Notes: generated by a model from the letters alone, not told the origin. Shown: positions 36,333 through 50,610, counted from the first letter of the stretch. The stretch is 64,000 bases of DNA from Austropuccinia psidii (GCA_023105745.1 JALGQZ010000015.1:3929499-3993498), one strand, 5' to 3'. Numbers and translations are program-made.

Positions 36333-39300
36333 TCAACAGCTCCTCAAGTTGGTTGGACCTAAACCACTTTCTCGCCGAACCCAAACGTGCCAATCTTTTT
36401 GTTCTTCCATTGGTACATAGCAATCCCTTTCAGGTGGGAACATTGTTCTCTTGGCATCTGGATATTGAATAAGATATTCTTCAAGAGGCATAAATTTTCT
36501 ACGCTTCTCAAGAAACTGAACTAAGCGAGCTTCGCGACCAAAAAACAAGATCGTCCAACTACAGGAGAAGAATATGAAGACAGAAGCCATCTTGAGAAAA
36601 GAAATCCAGTTTAGAATAAAGATAAAGGGAAATTAACAAACAGGTGTTGTATCGGGGGATAATTCTTATTGGCTTCTTCCCTACTCATTCCATGATTTAT
36701 CAAATCATTAATTAACTTTTTCCGATCAGCAAGAGCTTGCATATACGTTTTATTAGCTAATGCGGCCGTTGACTCTAAAGCGTCCCCACTTTGCCATGGC
36801 ATTGCTACTGATACAAAAAAGGTGCCGTGATTCATATCCCATCTAATGACTAGAAATTAGTATTCTTTAACTTTTTATTGATTCACTACCAATTTGAAAA
36901 CTTACTCAGCTAATATAAACCCAGAAAGCTCTTTTCCGTGTTCCAATATTCCATTGACTTCATTTCTTAAGCTCGTGATCTCATTACAGCGATCTAGGAG
37001 CGTCAGACGTTTTGGACCTTTGCGTGGATGAGGTTTTGTCCACCTTAAGCTTATGTAACGTCTTCTTCTCAGTTGATTTTCGACATCTTCACAGATTAAG
37101 GGCTCAATTTGTTTCCATCCATTGGAATCTAATGGATAAAAGTGTCAGTTCAAGGTCACCAATTAAAAACTTACAAGAAAGGCAGCTCAACACATATTTT
37201 TTATATCCTCAAAAGTAGACACTCTAGCTAAACCGGATTCTAACATCTAAAATCAAAATAGTTTTCAAAATAAATGAGCATTAACTCCAAAGAAAAAAGA
37301 GAGTATGAAGCTTAGGAATCAAAATGATGGGTAGGGGAAAAAATTAAGCACCTCTGGCGTTGCCAAAGCTGCATATAATGAATGCTTTACTAGCTCCTTG
37401 ATTTGCCCAACTAAAGTGTCTAAATCCAACTTTCCGATAAGTTCACTTAGTCTCCAAACGACGTTTCGTACCTCATTAGAAGCTCCTTGACGTTGATGTG
37501 AAAGGATACAAGTCCTCCTACCATCTGAGAAAAGCTCTTTACATCTCCATTTTCCAACACTTTAAGGAATTAATGAGTTTTGTGTTGGCCAACGATAAAA
37601 CTAGATTAATATTCACAAGTGAAATTGTGACTAACCCCAGTCGAGATCCACCACCGCCCCCACAATCCGTACATCTTCTAAAGTTTCTTACACAGTGAAC
37701 GCATACAACTTCAACAGCAAATTGAATAGCTGACCTACCATTACGTGGAACAATACCACCAACACCCAGTTGCCTTGCACAACAGTCGCAAGTTGTTGGT
37801 GCTGTCACGTCATCTGTGCGACGGTTACGCTTTCTGAAAGTTGTGACGACTATTTGAGAAGATGATTGAGGATTGATGCGTGGAGGTCGAATTTCACTAG
37901 GGGTGACCTGACGTGGTTCAGAAAACGGTGGATTGATAGTTTGATCCATCTTTGTCAAGCTCAGGGGAACACCACCTCGTTTGCGATCGTGACATTGTTG
38001 ACAAGTATGAATAGCATCATAACCACCAGACACAGATAGTTCCTCTGCTGTACCTCGAAGGGTAAGTCGTGCCATCCAACCACCACAGACGCCACAGATA
38101 GCCTCAGCCTCTTTGAGCTCACGCTTCTTCTTCTTATTAGCAGGATTATTTATGTTACTATTTACAGTAATAACCAATCCTTCAAGTCTAGAACTGGAGA
38201 GGCTTGAAGCTTTACTATTAACTGAAGTTCCGGGACTGAGGAGGAAAGGAGAGTTGAATTCAGGTGAGCTAAATTCGAGGGTACCAAGAAAGCTTCCTGA
38301 GGAGTTGATGGTCATATTGCTATGATGGAATTGTTTTTGTGATGAACCAAGTTGAGCTCCAAGGGGTAAAGGACTTGTATTTGATAATGCAGAATTTTGA
38401 ATGGGGTCCTGTTTCCAGTTGGAAGAATGTCCATTAAGTTGACCAACAAGTTGTGATTCAAACCAATTTGGAGATATGCCACAAAGGTCTTGAGAATTGT
38501 TTGTAGATGTTCCTGATACAGTGATACTATGCGGTGTAAGAGGTGAACAATTTCGGGAAGAAGTTTGGTGATTGATTGGCCTTGAAGGTGTAGGGCCAGT
38601 TGAAAGGGGACAATTTGGAGAGAATGATTCAGAAAATTCATATACGGAATTTTGGGTAACTAATTGAGAAAGATGATGAGATTGATCAATAAGAGGATCT
38701 GCTACCATTGAATCTTGACTTAGCAAACCACGAGGGATAGTATCAATTTGATTAGAGTAAAGGGTACCAGGAGAAGAAAGTTGTGTATGATGATCAAAGA
38801 AAGAAGTAGAAAGAGGCTCAATTGTTACTGGGGACCCAAGCGGGGGGAAACTTTGAGGGCCATTGCTTGGGTCTGAGAATCTTGTGGAGGAATTCAAGTT
38901 GTCAGCGTTTTCGGGTGTCCAGCTTCTACTACTGCTATTACTAGGCGCTGGATCCGAGCGAGTCAAGGAGTTTGAGGAATTAAGATAAGTGGTTGGCAAT
39001 TGATTTGCGGTAGGAGAATTCAAGTTATCCCAAGAAAGAGCAGAGGCATGTGAGGATGAAGTTGTTGTTAATAGATTTGGAAAGTCCAAAGTAGAAGGAG
39101 TGAGACTAAAGACTTGAGCACTTTTTTGAATAGGAGAAAGTTCTTGAGGAAGGAAAGCGGAAGGTGGAAATGAGAGTGCTGAAGCCTGGTTAGGATATTC
39201 AAAACCAATTGATGCAGTAGAAGTTGGAAATATTGTTACTTCAGGGGCAGAATTCCTTAACGTGACATCATTTAAAACAGTAGTTTGAGTTTTAAAAAAT

Positions 39301-39605
39301 GGACCAATGGGGCCAGTATTTGATGTGCTAGGTTGAGAAAGGCCATCGGCAGAATTTGGCCTAAAATGCTGGTCCAAAGATTCGGGAACTTGCAAAGAAT
39401 AATCATAGACCGAAGAAGAGGTTGATGGCAACTCTTTAAGATCTAAATTATCTGGGATAGGGGGCGAAAATAAGCTGGAATGGTGATGGAATGAGTTTAG
39501 ATTGGGTTGATGAAGCGAGAAGGTAGGAAGATTGGAAGTAGAGTTATTGGATGTCGGCTTATTTTTAGTTGGACTGATAGTGTTACTTGTAGGGCTAAAT
39601 TTCAT
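36333..39605 (-). CDS. Six-exon cysteine-rich protein of unknown function (host gene)
   Basis: Exons on the minus strand: 39605-37636, 37559-37352, 37246-37192, 37128-36906, 36842-36642 and 36558-36333, stop included, giving 960 residues in one frame. Introns are 76, 105, 63, 63 and 83 bp, all GT-AG. Residues 1-490 are Ser/Asn/Pro/Thr-rich and likely disordered. A basic run (NKKKKREL) is followed by cysteine pairs CGVC (504), CQQC (535), CDCC (606), CVHC (635) and CTDC (645), then across the first splice GVGKWRCKELF and RRTCILSHQR. Later exons give helical, charged sequence (QLRRRRYISLRW, HPRKGPKRL) and a C-terminus rich in aromatic and charged residues. The cysteine spacing suggests zinc binding and a nuclear role, an inference. 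It looks intact, with more CpG than its surroundings. Confidence 0.75.
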
Positions 39606-40960
39606 CTTGAAACTGATGATAGATTTGAATATATATTTTTAATTAGAAAGTTAAGATGATCAAAGATTTAGAATGAAGGATTTATTGGTAATACAGTTCA
39701 ATTTAATGGAGTAAGATACTAAGAAATAATGATATTTACAATTAATTAGATTCAATTCTTTTAGTTAATTTCTGATTCTTTCTTTTTAAAACTAAACCAT
39801 TTAATACCAAGTTTGGAGTTATGAATATTAATGAATTTGAAAGATCAAGATGTTAAAGATAGAAACTTGAACAAGTCTTGATCAGTTTAAATTTGAAGTG
39901 AATTAATCAAAATCTAAATATTGTAAAGATGGAATATATTAATAAACTACAATAACTTGATTTAAGAATTCAATCGATAAAAGTTTGAAGGAGTTCAAAT
40001 TCAACCTGATTATATTTTTTACTCAATGAAAGAATCAAGAATTCAAGCTAGTTATTAATTAATGGAAACAAGGAAATTATTGAAGATTTTGAAAACAAAG
40101 CTGATGGAAGAATTCAATGGAATGAGTCTTGAAATTTTTCCTTGGTGAAATTGGATGTTTGTTATTAAACTCAACAAATTTGAATATATTATTAATAAGA
40201 AGGATGTGTGTATTAAAGCATCAGGGGAATCCAATACCCAATGTCATGCGATGGCTTCGTGCTGATTATGTTGAGAAGATAAAAACGATGAAGGAATAAA
40301 TGAATGAAGAAATAAATGAATGTATTCAAAAAAATGACACTTAAGCTGCCAAGAACCCAAAGTTAAAGGAATGAACGAATTTTTAAAAAAAAAAAGAGGA
40401 TTTGATGATGATGATGATGATGATTTGAAAGAGGCTACACCGTTTGAAGGACTTTGGGTACAAAAGTAAAGGAGGGAGATTATAATCATCTCAATGACAC
40501 TCAAAAGAAACCCAAACCCTTTAGTATCTCTTCACGTCGTTAATGAGAGAGAACAAAATCTTGAAACGTAATTTAAGAAGAAATCTGTAAAAGTTCAAAA
40601 TCATCATCAACTTAAATTATATATGAAAAACTTTGTATTATCAAATTCAATTGAACTAAATTTCAACTGATATTTTCTTTAATTTTCTCAAAGACAAGTA
40701 TAGAAGATAATTTGAATTGAAACCGCCATAGAATCTTACTCCAAGATTTTTTGAAAGGAGTTTTTCTTGTATTTTGTGGCTTAAATTTACAGTTAGATAA
40801 ATTTTTCTCATTTTTATTCTTCTTATGGCAGGAGAAAGAAATATTTGTTTGAAACTTTTATTTTCATTTTCTTTGAATGTTGTTTTGAAAGTAGAAAATT
40901 CAAGTGATAATCTCTTTTACCAGGAAATCACCAAGGTAACCAGCCAAGCTAGAAGAATAA
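39606..40960. other. Upstream region of the host gene
   Basis: It should hold the promoter and leader of the minus-strand gene. A run at 40404-40423 of GAT repeats gives poly-Ser on the minus strand (chance frame 40244-40504). I cannot fix a TATA box or start site. Confidence 0.45.
40404..40423. repeat. (GAT)n microsatellite
   Basis: About seven GAT units in the 5' region of the host gene. Confidence 0.9.
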
Positions 40961-43900
40961 TTTGATAATAAGATCATTTTATCTTTCAAGCCACATTTTT
41001 GGAATGAGTGGTTTTTTTTTACTTTGCTTTATCAACGATAATCGGCTTGGAGTTACTGTTGCCTTTTTTGTATTGATTGAGCTACAGTACATTGAGTGTG
41101 CTGTACTGTATGTATTCTATTTCGGTATTTTAGCTTCTACTGCGTTCTTACAATTAAAATCTTGACATCTTCCTCATTGATTTATGTTTTGTAGCCTAAA
41201 ACAAATTGAAATATTTGAAATATTCTCTCAAGCTCCACTCCAAGACTTCAAACTATCAGTGATAATAATAATAATTCAGCTTACTATAATAAGATAAGAA
41301 ATAATACCTGTAACAGAATAAGTTTTCATCATACAAATATGCTATTCATCATGTTCTGTGCAGTACTTTGTTGTGAATTTACACATCCAAGTCCTTCTTA
41401 TATGTAAAATAAGTTCAAGTTAAATTGGAAGAGCTTTTCCAGAAATTTAACAAGAAAACCACTCAAAAAGTTTACCATCTCCCCTATGACACAAGCTTTC
41501 TTTTCATCAAAAATTATAAGCATTCAACTGCGCAATACGGGTTTTTTGTATTGGCCAAACACTGTCGGTTCTCTTAAGAGTCCCCTTCGCAAAAGCTACC
41601 CTGTCATTAAATTTTATCTCATACAGTTTAAATTGGTTGCTCCTAAATTCATTTGGAAGATTTAGCCCAGTTTATCATGTCATTTCATAAACTCTATTAT
41701 TCCCCTCTTTTTCATAATCACCTTAATTCTCAGGTGAAATATATTTCAATGTTTCTTAAACTTCATTTACGCCGGCTATTCCCCACACTAAGATAATGGT
41801 TATAATCTTGTCTTAATATAAATTAGAAATGATATCCCCGGAGTATCTTGAGCTTTTCCCTGTACGCTCAGGAAATTAACAGGGATGGAGAAGTAAATGA
41901 AGCCAAATATGCTTCTAATTTTTAACTCTGAATTATTCACCTTCCCAATATGCATCAACATGTTTTTTTTCAATATATCTTCTCAAAGAGCCCGAAATGG
42001 TAAGCTATTACTCAATTCTCAATCCAATTTAAAAGACTAAATGTCTCAGTTCCATCAAGTGATATTTGTGTATTTCCATTAAACAGTAAGCTAAGTAGCT
42101 TACTAAAGCAATTAAATGTAGTGAATAACCTGGGAATGAATATAAAGTCAAAAACTATTTTACAAGTTGACTCTCTACATTATTTCTTATATAATTCAGT
42201 CAAGTAAAAGGACTTTCTTTGTATTACCATCAAACATAATTTTAATTAACATACTTTGAGTTGAATATCAAACACCATTTCTTTCTATAAAACTCATATC
42301 AATAATGATATTCATTTCCAATTTTCTATCAAAAATTTTGAAAAGATTCTTCTGAAATTTATTAGCCAAACTATCACTATATTACATGAAAATCAGATCA
42401 TCAAAATCATCATACAATATTTCTTTCTCTGTATCATCAGAAAAAGTGTACACTCTATGGCTTCTTCCATAATGTAGTAATAAAAATTGAAATTGAGTTT
42501 AAATCAAAATAGAGGTATATGATATCTATCTTTTGAATGATAAATTCTTCTTGAATTGAGAGAAATATATTACTAATATCAGGGATATTTCAAGTTTTAA
42601 TTAATATGAATAAAAATTCTTTCAAATTATTATCAACGCATGTTTGATTGAGTTTAGTATCTTATTCAACTCTAATAGCGTTTCAATAAAACTATGATAC
42701 TTAAAATCTGGATGAATAGCAGATATTATTTCTGGATATACTAGTACTATTAACATCTTCTATTCTGTTTTAAAGACCCCATAATTGATGAAAAAACAGT
42801 AAATATACTGGAGTGGCTGTTAAAGTCAAAACTCTAAAATTTTCATTTATATCTCTAAACTACCATTTTCTTTGAAAAAAATGAAATATAAAGAGATTTT
42901 TTGAGCTTATACCTTTTCATTTTCATTTTTTTTATCTCAAAAAGTATTCTTAGAAACCTAAATGAAATTCTTCTGTATTTTTAATTTTGAAATTTTCTAA
43001 TTTTCTATTGATTATATCTATGACTTCCCAAATTAAAATTTTGACCTTATTCCAGGTCATAAATATAGGTACAACCTAAGTTCAACCCTTATTATAAACA
43101 TAAAAATAAAATAAACTGATAGAAAATCTTGAGATTGATATCAATATTCTTCAATGAACAATTATGAATATTTTTCAATATTATCAAATTCATCTGGATT
43201 AATTTCCAAAAAACTCATAGTTTCATAGGTATATATTGTTCTTGAAGCTTTACATCAAGAAATATTTATGATTATGTTAAAATTTGAAGTTTTGGAATAT
43301 GCATCAGACATTATTAATTTAGATCAAAAAAATATTCTCCATAAATCTTTAAATATATACATAAAAACTAAATTAATTAAAAAACTAATTGTTTTGGCTC
43401 AAAGATGATTAAAAACTAGAAAAAACTCCTGTCTTAATGATTATTTAACAGGTGATATTCAATTCTATTTTATTATTAGTTTTTTCTTTGCTTTTACATA
43501 ATTAAGATATTTTTCAAATATAAAACTTAAATTAATATTAATCTTATTTTTTTCTTTAAACAAAAATCATTTCTTGTTGAGTTTTCTGGTATTTTTTTAT
43601 TTGAATTAAATAATATTTTGTCTCAAATTGATAAAATTTTCAAAAGAATAAATAAACTCCAAAAAAAAGATAAATTTTGAAGAGCCTTTATTTTTCCTTA
43701 CTAGAAAAGATAATTTTAAATAATTAAAATATTTTTCATTAAGATTTTTCTTAAAAGTGAGAAATTTTTAAATATAATTTATATTCATATTTAATTTGAA
43801 AAATCAATAATTCCTCTTCTTGATTAAAAAAAATATTTCTCAAAGAAAATTTGATTTCCAAAATCAAACGTTTTCAAAGTTAAAAATTCAAAAACCAAAA

Positions 43901-45229
43901 TTGGAAGATTTTCTTTTCCAAAATCTAACATTTAAATTTTATATTTTCAAAAATTTGAAATCTCAAAATGTATGATCTTTTCAGTTACAAAAAAAATTAT
44001 ATTTTGATTTGAAATAATAAATTTCCCCAATTAAAAACTCCAGAATTGATTCCAAAAATCATTTCTTCTTCCCTGAACATACCCTACTAAGGGTAATATT
44101 TACTACATCAACGTCCGTTTTGTTTGAATAACTCAATAATTTCATTCGAATTTTTGATTTTTTTTGCAATTTCTGCCTTTTTATAACCTATTTTTCTGAA
44201 GAAATAAATTTCAAACCATACCAATCAGCCTCATTTTTCCAAATGTTCGATCATCTATTCAGAAATTTCATTAATTAATTGTTTTATTTCTTTTCAGTAT
44301 GTAGATACAGTGGAATCTGATTGCGATATGGAGCTACCAGAGCATAAAAAACTACTCTATATGAAGCTTTCCCACATTTATTCACGCCCTGAAGAAAATT
44401 TCTTTCCCCTTATATATTTACTTAAATATATTTTTCCAATCTGTAGTCTGAAAAGCTCAAGAAAGCATTTCATAAAGCTTATAAGTCCTTTTAAATATTA
44501 CTTAAATACATTCTAAATTATAAAACCTTCAAAAAAAAGGCTAACAGAAATGAAAAAGAAATCCATAAAAGAAGCTTTGAACTTCTTTATCGCATTGAAT
44601 ATTGAATTTTAACGGTTTGTATTCAGAGAAAAATATTGTTTGATTTTCTACCATTAATGGGAAAGTTGTGTTTGTAAACAAAGATTTGTCAGTCTTTTCA
44701 TATTTTATGAAAACCATTATATCAATTCCCTAGCTCTCAAAGGCATGTGTAATCTGAAAAGGTGAGTAAATCTGAGGTACTCCCTGGGTTTGGTGTATTT
44801 CTTAATGAGAGCTTAATATTTTTTTTCATAAAGTTTATCTCAATTCTTCAGAAGTAATACATTTTCATAAATTTTTTTTTTTTTGTAAATAACATTTGTG
44901 GTAAATCTCAATTCATTTCTCCAAATTTCAAACTGAATAGGTACTTAATATTTATAAAACTGGTCTTTGTTTTTTTTTAAAAAAATACTTCAGCATGTTA
45001 TTTAGGATTGGATTAGTCACTTCATGATTCAAAATTCTATTAATATATGTGTAGCTTAAATTAACATCAAAAAAAATTTAATTAGATTACTAGATAATTC
45101 CTATCTCAATGCACAATGAATTTCTCTCAAATACAAACTGGTTTTTTCACAAATTCAACATAGTAAATCCTTCCATCGATATATTCAAAGATACAAAGAT
45201 ATTCTATTGGAAATGGAATATATACTTTA
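40961..45229. other. AT-rich desert, first part
   Basis: The sequence at 40960-41900 is less AT-rich and keeps some CpG (GCGCAATACGG, ACGCCGGC), so it may be unique host sequence. A plus-strand frame of 67 codons at 40962-41165 is hydrophobic and shows no known motif. From about 42000 to 45200 it is very AT-rich with long runs of A and T and no supported gene. Confidence 0.45.
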
Positions 45230-46610
45230 AAACAAATGAATTTGTCAAAACCACCTTCTCAAACAAGCTATTATAAAATTCCGCAACCCTTATGGAAATT
45301 AATCATTTGTCATTTATGGAAGAACTGTCAGTATCAACTTTCACAGGAATTCTTTGACCAACCTCCATTTTATGACTTGGGGACCCATCACAGCTTCACA
45401 TCACCACTTTGGTTGTGAAACTTCTTATCCCTACCCCTCTGGGGGCCTCCTAAAGCCTATACATTCTATAGGTGGGTTCTATAATGTATCTGACCCCATG
45501 GACCCAAAATTGCCATAAAACCAAAAGAACCCAAACATTTACAAAATTCCTATGGGTATAATTTTCCCAGTCAGACCCCTCAACACCTTAAAAATCAGTC
45601 TTTCAAAAAGAGTCCATGGACCATGCCCACTCACTTGACTGTAATGATCATATTCTCAGACTTGATCAATTTTTTTCATAATTACGTTTTTGGCCACCAC
45701 ACACACTCAATATGATCATAATATCATTATGACTAATTTTCTAAGGTGAATCCACCCCTTGAGCCCCTTTCCTCCAAATTGCCTTCAAAGCTAAATTATT
45801 AAAGGACAACCACTTCAAGAGGAAAGGTGCTAGGATAAACAGATTTAATCACTCATAATTTCTTTTTCCTTCAATAAGGCTGTATCTTGAAACATAAAAT
45901 ATTCCCCCCCACTGACCCTTTGTTCCAAGGATGATTCAAAACCCATTTTCAAGTTTTCAAAGCTCATTACATCATGAACAAGCCAATTCAGCTCATGCTG
46001 GCTGAAATCACACAAGCCTGTATACAATTGTCCCTTTTGGTCAATTAAACTCAATAATTTTGTTATTAAAGTAGACCCAGTTCATTTCCCGAATTAACCA
46101 GGTATATTTTCCCAAGTTATCCTATATATATTTCCACCAATAATACAGCTGGGCTCTCAAACTGAAAGGATTAATATCTCCACTTTTAACTTATAATCGC
46201 CCTCCTTAAATTCCATGGGGACTTTTTTTCCCAGTTAATTAATCTACTGAATTCATTTTGATTTTTTTTTCTCAGAGCCTCTGATAGTTAATAAATATAG
46301 CCTTAAATCATTCAGTTAAATCCTTTTATTTTCTGCTGATTGGATATTGGTGGTAATATCATTTCTATTTTCTTTATTCCTTATGAAAAGGTTGAAAAGC
46401 TGTATCAAGTTTTTTTGGCTGTTTTTCCAGTTGATTCTTCTTAATACTTATTTTTTTACTGAACTCTTTCTAAAGAAACATAATCAATATTATTTGATTT
46501 CTTTAATTTATTTGTATTCCTCCTGAGTAAGCTCTTATATACTGATTTTTAAGCCACTATTTGATTCCGAAGAGGCCCTGTGAAAATATTCATCTTTGAG
46601 GCACAAGGTT
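45230..46610 (+). mobile_element. Relic of the 3' end and LTR of a Ty3 element like that at 25-35 kb
   Basis: From about 46190 the order GGGGACTTTTTTTCCCAG, TTAATTAAT, TGGTGGTAATATC, AAAAGGTTGAAAAGCTG, TTTTTTTGGCTG and GAGGCCCTGTGAAAA follows the LTR of the 25-35 kb element (GGGGACTTTT, GTGGCGGCCATATC, GGTTGAAACAGTGG). Upstream, 45470-45560 (CCCATGGACCC, AAAAGAACCCAA) resembles the GC-richer stretch at 34260-34340. It is old and has no intact frame. Confidence 0.45.
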
Positions 46611-49600
46611 GAGAATTTTTCACCTCATTATTTTTCCTATGTGGTATTGAATGATATGCCAATTAAAATTCTTCATCAATAGTATCATTGAGTCTAAAAT
46701 TATCCAAAATATCTATGGAACATTATTGTAACTTAACACTAAGATTTTGAAGAAACATTATCAAATTATTGAAGCCTATATTTTCTAATTATTCTGATAA
46801 ATAAAAATGCTTTTCATTAACTATAATTTTTAATAAAAGAAACAAATTAACCATATATTTTTGAAACTCATTTCATATTTTTTATTCAAATTATTTTAGC
46901 CATAGAAATTACTTTTGTTTTGCCTGAAATATTACTACTAAAATTCTGCACCAGAGCTTAAGAATTCCTTATGAGTTTTTGTGAAGAGCAATCTCAAAAA
47001 ACCTTTACCTATTTATTTTAATTCATTCAATCATGGAGTTAGCTTTATTCTTTATTTTTAAGCCTTCAAAATTACCTCAATCATTCCTGATTCCTTATCA
47101 AAATTTATTTCCAATTTAAATGAAGGAAGCTGTAATCCATAAACAGTTTTGTTCAAGATTTTTGGAAATGGTTTTAATAAAGGCTTATAATTAAATAAAA
47201 ATAACGCATAATTCATTTTATATTTTGTTGTTTAATTTTAAGATTAAAAGGAGATGAAAGTAAGATTTGGAAGTATTTTCATAATTTTATATCCCTAAAA
47301 AATCTACTCTACTTGATCTATTTTTTAAAAATTTTCATTTGGAAAATTCTTTATAAGCTTTTAGTATTCTCGTGATTAAGATTGATTTCTTTTTTAACCA
47401 AATATATCACAATATCTTAGATTAATTCAAATTTTATTATCATCTTTAATTTCATTTACAAATAATCCAATTCCCTTAAAATATACTTTCAGAGAATAAA
47501 AATGACTAAATATCTCATCATTAATAAATCTTTAGCATTTAAAATTTCATATTTGTTTATTAATAATAACCAGAATATTGAGAACATTTGATAACTCAAG
47601 TAATACAAGCCTGTATCAATGATTTGAATTCATAACCAAATGTAATTATTTGAGTTCATTTCAACACTTGAAAATTCTCAGAGAGTTCTGCGAGTATGAA
47701 ATAATACCTCCAGGATGATCTCATATTTAAGCTGATATGTGATTAATATAGGTATCATTTCAACTTTGAAGAATAAAAGAGTGGTTTATAATAATAATTG
47801 GGATGCTAATATCTCAAAATGGGGATTATTAATATATAATAATCCTTGGTTTAACTCATTAAATCTGCTTTATTATTATACTAATCACTACAAGAATTAA
47901 GCTTTTGGATATATCAGATAATCTTCCTTTTTAATCCCTGTTTATGAAATTGAAGAAACATAAAATTATTTCTACTAAGGGGGGTAGGGTTTAGGGGAAC
48001 ACCTCCTTTCTACTTACCATGAAAAAGTATTCTTCTTCTATGACTTAAGAGAAGAGAAACTAGAGAATTTTTTGTTTTTTTTTTTGATGAAAAGCTCCAG
48101 GTGGTATTTTTGTCATTTAAATTATCCATCCCTTTCAAAGAAATATGTTACTTAATGGTTCTGTCATAAAGATTTTGTAATCTAGAGGAGATGTGATAAA
48201 TTTATCTTTTATTTTTTACTTATTTCCTTTTCTATGGGGTTGTAAAGTCTATTCCATTAATGATAAAACATTTAAGATAGAATCATTTCATATATATAAT
48301 TTAGCTATTTAATAAAAGAAAAATAATAATAGTTTTGAGGTTTGTCTATTAAAAAACTAGTTAAAATATTACTAGTATACTATTACTTTCCTCAAAATCA
48401 ATATAGTAGAGAAATGCTCATTATAGACACAAGATTTTAATTCATAATTATCACAAAGATTATTATATAAAATCATTTTTTTCAAGATTTAATTGCTTAT
48501 ATCAAAGAAAACAAAAAAAGTAAAATAATGATATTTAATAATTATTTTATCACCAAAATATGTCACCAACAATATTATTGTAAGGGTAATAGTTATCTAC
48601 CAGAGTCAAAATACTGAGAAGATAAATTCTTATGAAGCTTAACAGTATTGGAAAATAGCATTTTAAGAGAGTCATATTAACAAGCATCCTTTTTACAAAG
48701 AAATCAAGAAAAATTAGGTATGAAAAGAATATCTAAAGCTAATCATTCATAAGATGGAAAAAACCAATTCATATAAGTCAAAATATTGATACAAAATTCT
48801 AAACATAATCAAACCATGAACATAGAAGGTCAAAACCTTTACACAATGTAAAATTAAATTTAGCTTTTATATCTAGACAGAGCACAAGCATGTGAAACAT
48901 AAAGATTATGAATAATATAATCAGCCATGAAGCCCATCATCCCTCACTTGGGGAAGATCCCCTTTAGAAAAACATTGTTCTCACCTAAATAGGATTAGAA
49001 TATACAAAGCTATAAGACCTTGAATATTTGACTAAGTAACCACCAAGCCAAGAAGTTTGATTCTATTCTCATCTAACCAATATCTATTCAATAAAGCCCA
49101 TTTATTCCTGAAGCTCTCAGTGAGAGATATCAAATGGCTCTTCCCACTCTCTGATAGTACCTCCCTCAGAAGATAGTGTTTATTCACTCTTATTTCAAAG
49201 AAAGCCATTTAAAATAAGGGAGGAAATGTACAGAGCCCAGTATAAGTATAAAATTTTTGAAAGGGCTATATTAACCCATTATATATAGTTCCTTAAAATT
49301 TATTTATCTCAAGAACTGCTATTGATATCCTTGTTGTAAGATCTTACCTGAAATTACAGGCTAAAACCAGGCTTAAGACCCCTGTAGCTTTTCCATTCTC
49401 AATACAAGTAATAAAGAAAGTTTTATCAAATTTAAGATCTCATGAATTTCTCTAATTATTTCTGATTAAAACTTTGTTATCTTGAAAATTGACAAACATA
49501 TCTTAGTTAAAATTTTATTCAGCTCTAATACAGGTTTACTGAAAATGAAAAAACCTTACAGCCCCTATGAAATCTGAATTAGAATAGTAGGAAGGGAAGG

Positions 49601-50393
49601 CAGGATAAATTATTGAATTTATCACTATGCCCTCTAATTATGTATTTTTCTTGTCCCTTTATCTTGAAAATTGGCTGAGATATTTATTTGCAAGTTTTTC
49701 AAGCCACAAGTGGGTGTATAATATCTGTACCAACTTATAAGCCAATTATAAATCTACAAATGGTCTATATAAGCTAAAACACATCTACATCTCTTAATTG
49801 TGACCCAATAGAATTTGTCTTCATAGATTATAGCATTTAATAATGGTTCCAGCATGTAAGATGTGTCTATGAAACTCTTGTTAATCTTACTATTAATCAA
49901 GAGTACTATGACTGTTCTTATGAAATATAATAAAAAAAATATCATAACCACAAATGAATAGTTACTTGCTTAATTATTTCTATTACTTGTTATACACCAC
50001 TAGGGATTATAACAGTAAGATGTAGTTTTCTATTGGAATAAATTACAAATATTAATAATAAAACTTCTTCTTAAAATAAGATAATAAAATTTTAATGTAT
50101 AATTAGCTTTTGCAATAATAATTATATATATAATTCTTGAAGAAAACTACTACAAGAGAAAAAATTTATGAATTAAGAGAAAGAACTCACTAATTCTCCA
50201 ATAATACATTAAAAATAATTGTTAGGGTGATCTGAAGGATTATTTTTGTATTTAAAAGATCAAAGAATTGATTTATAGCAGTAATACAACATCATATGGC
50301 TAAAACTAGTGTAATAATTTATTTATATTATTTCCAGTTTTTCTGTTTTAGTTAGAAAGATTTCAAACACTTAAGAAAAGAATCAGCTAATAT
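46611..50393. other. AT-rich desert, second part
   Basis: There are no supported genes. At 48860-49390 the sequence is less AT-rich and includes CTCAAGAACTGC, a string also present near the end of LTR family T (17425), so a decayed LTR is possible but not shown. Confidence 0.45.
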
Positions 50394-50610
50394 TTACTTT
50401 TTTGTACCAATCACCATTAGCAAATTTGCTACACCTGACAGCAGGTGTTGCATTGGGAATACAAAATGGCATTTAGATTGGATAAAGGTTGAACATAGGA
50501 CAGAAATGAAAGTTAGAAATGGAGGTTTTGGAAGAAATTCAAGCCACAAATTCTCAATTAAGTTGAATAAATAGCATTTCTTTGTTGGGCTTGTCAAATC
50601 TCAAAAATTG
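50394..50610 (+). repeat. Dispersed repeat D, copy 3
   Basis: It matches the reverse complement of 21235-21450 over about 200 bp: TTTGCTACACCTGACAGCAGG, GGTTTTGGAAGAAATTCAAGC and TTTGTTGGGCTTGT. The stretch has a plus-strand reading similar to that of copy 2, with the shared peptide ATP.SR near its start, but stops and no known family. Confidence 0.7.

Noticed and set aside
38312..38641. 109-codon minus-strand frame inside the host gene
   Set aside because: It overlaps exon 1 in another frame and is low-complexity.
41510..41900. Possible RNA gene in CpG-keeping sequence
   Set aside because: I could not fold a tRNA or other known RNA from it by eye; a tRNAscan or Infernal run would decide.
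45845..46054. 69-codon minus-strand frame with ordinary composition
   Set aside because: It lies in a relic of a Ty3 element; no motif recognised and no splice partner found.
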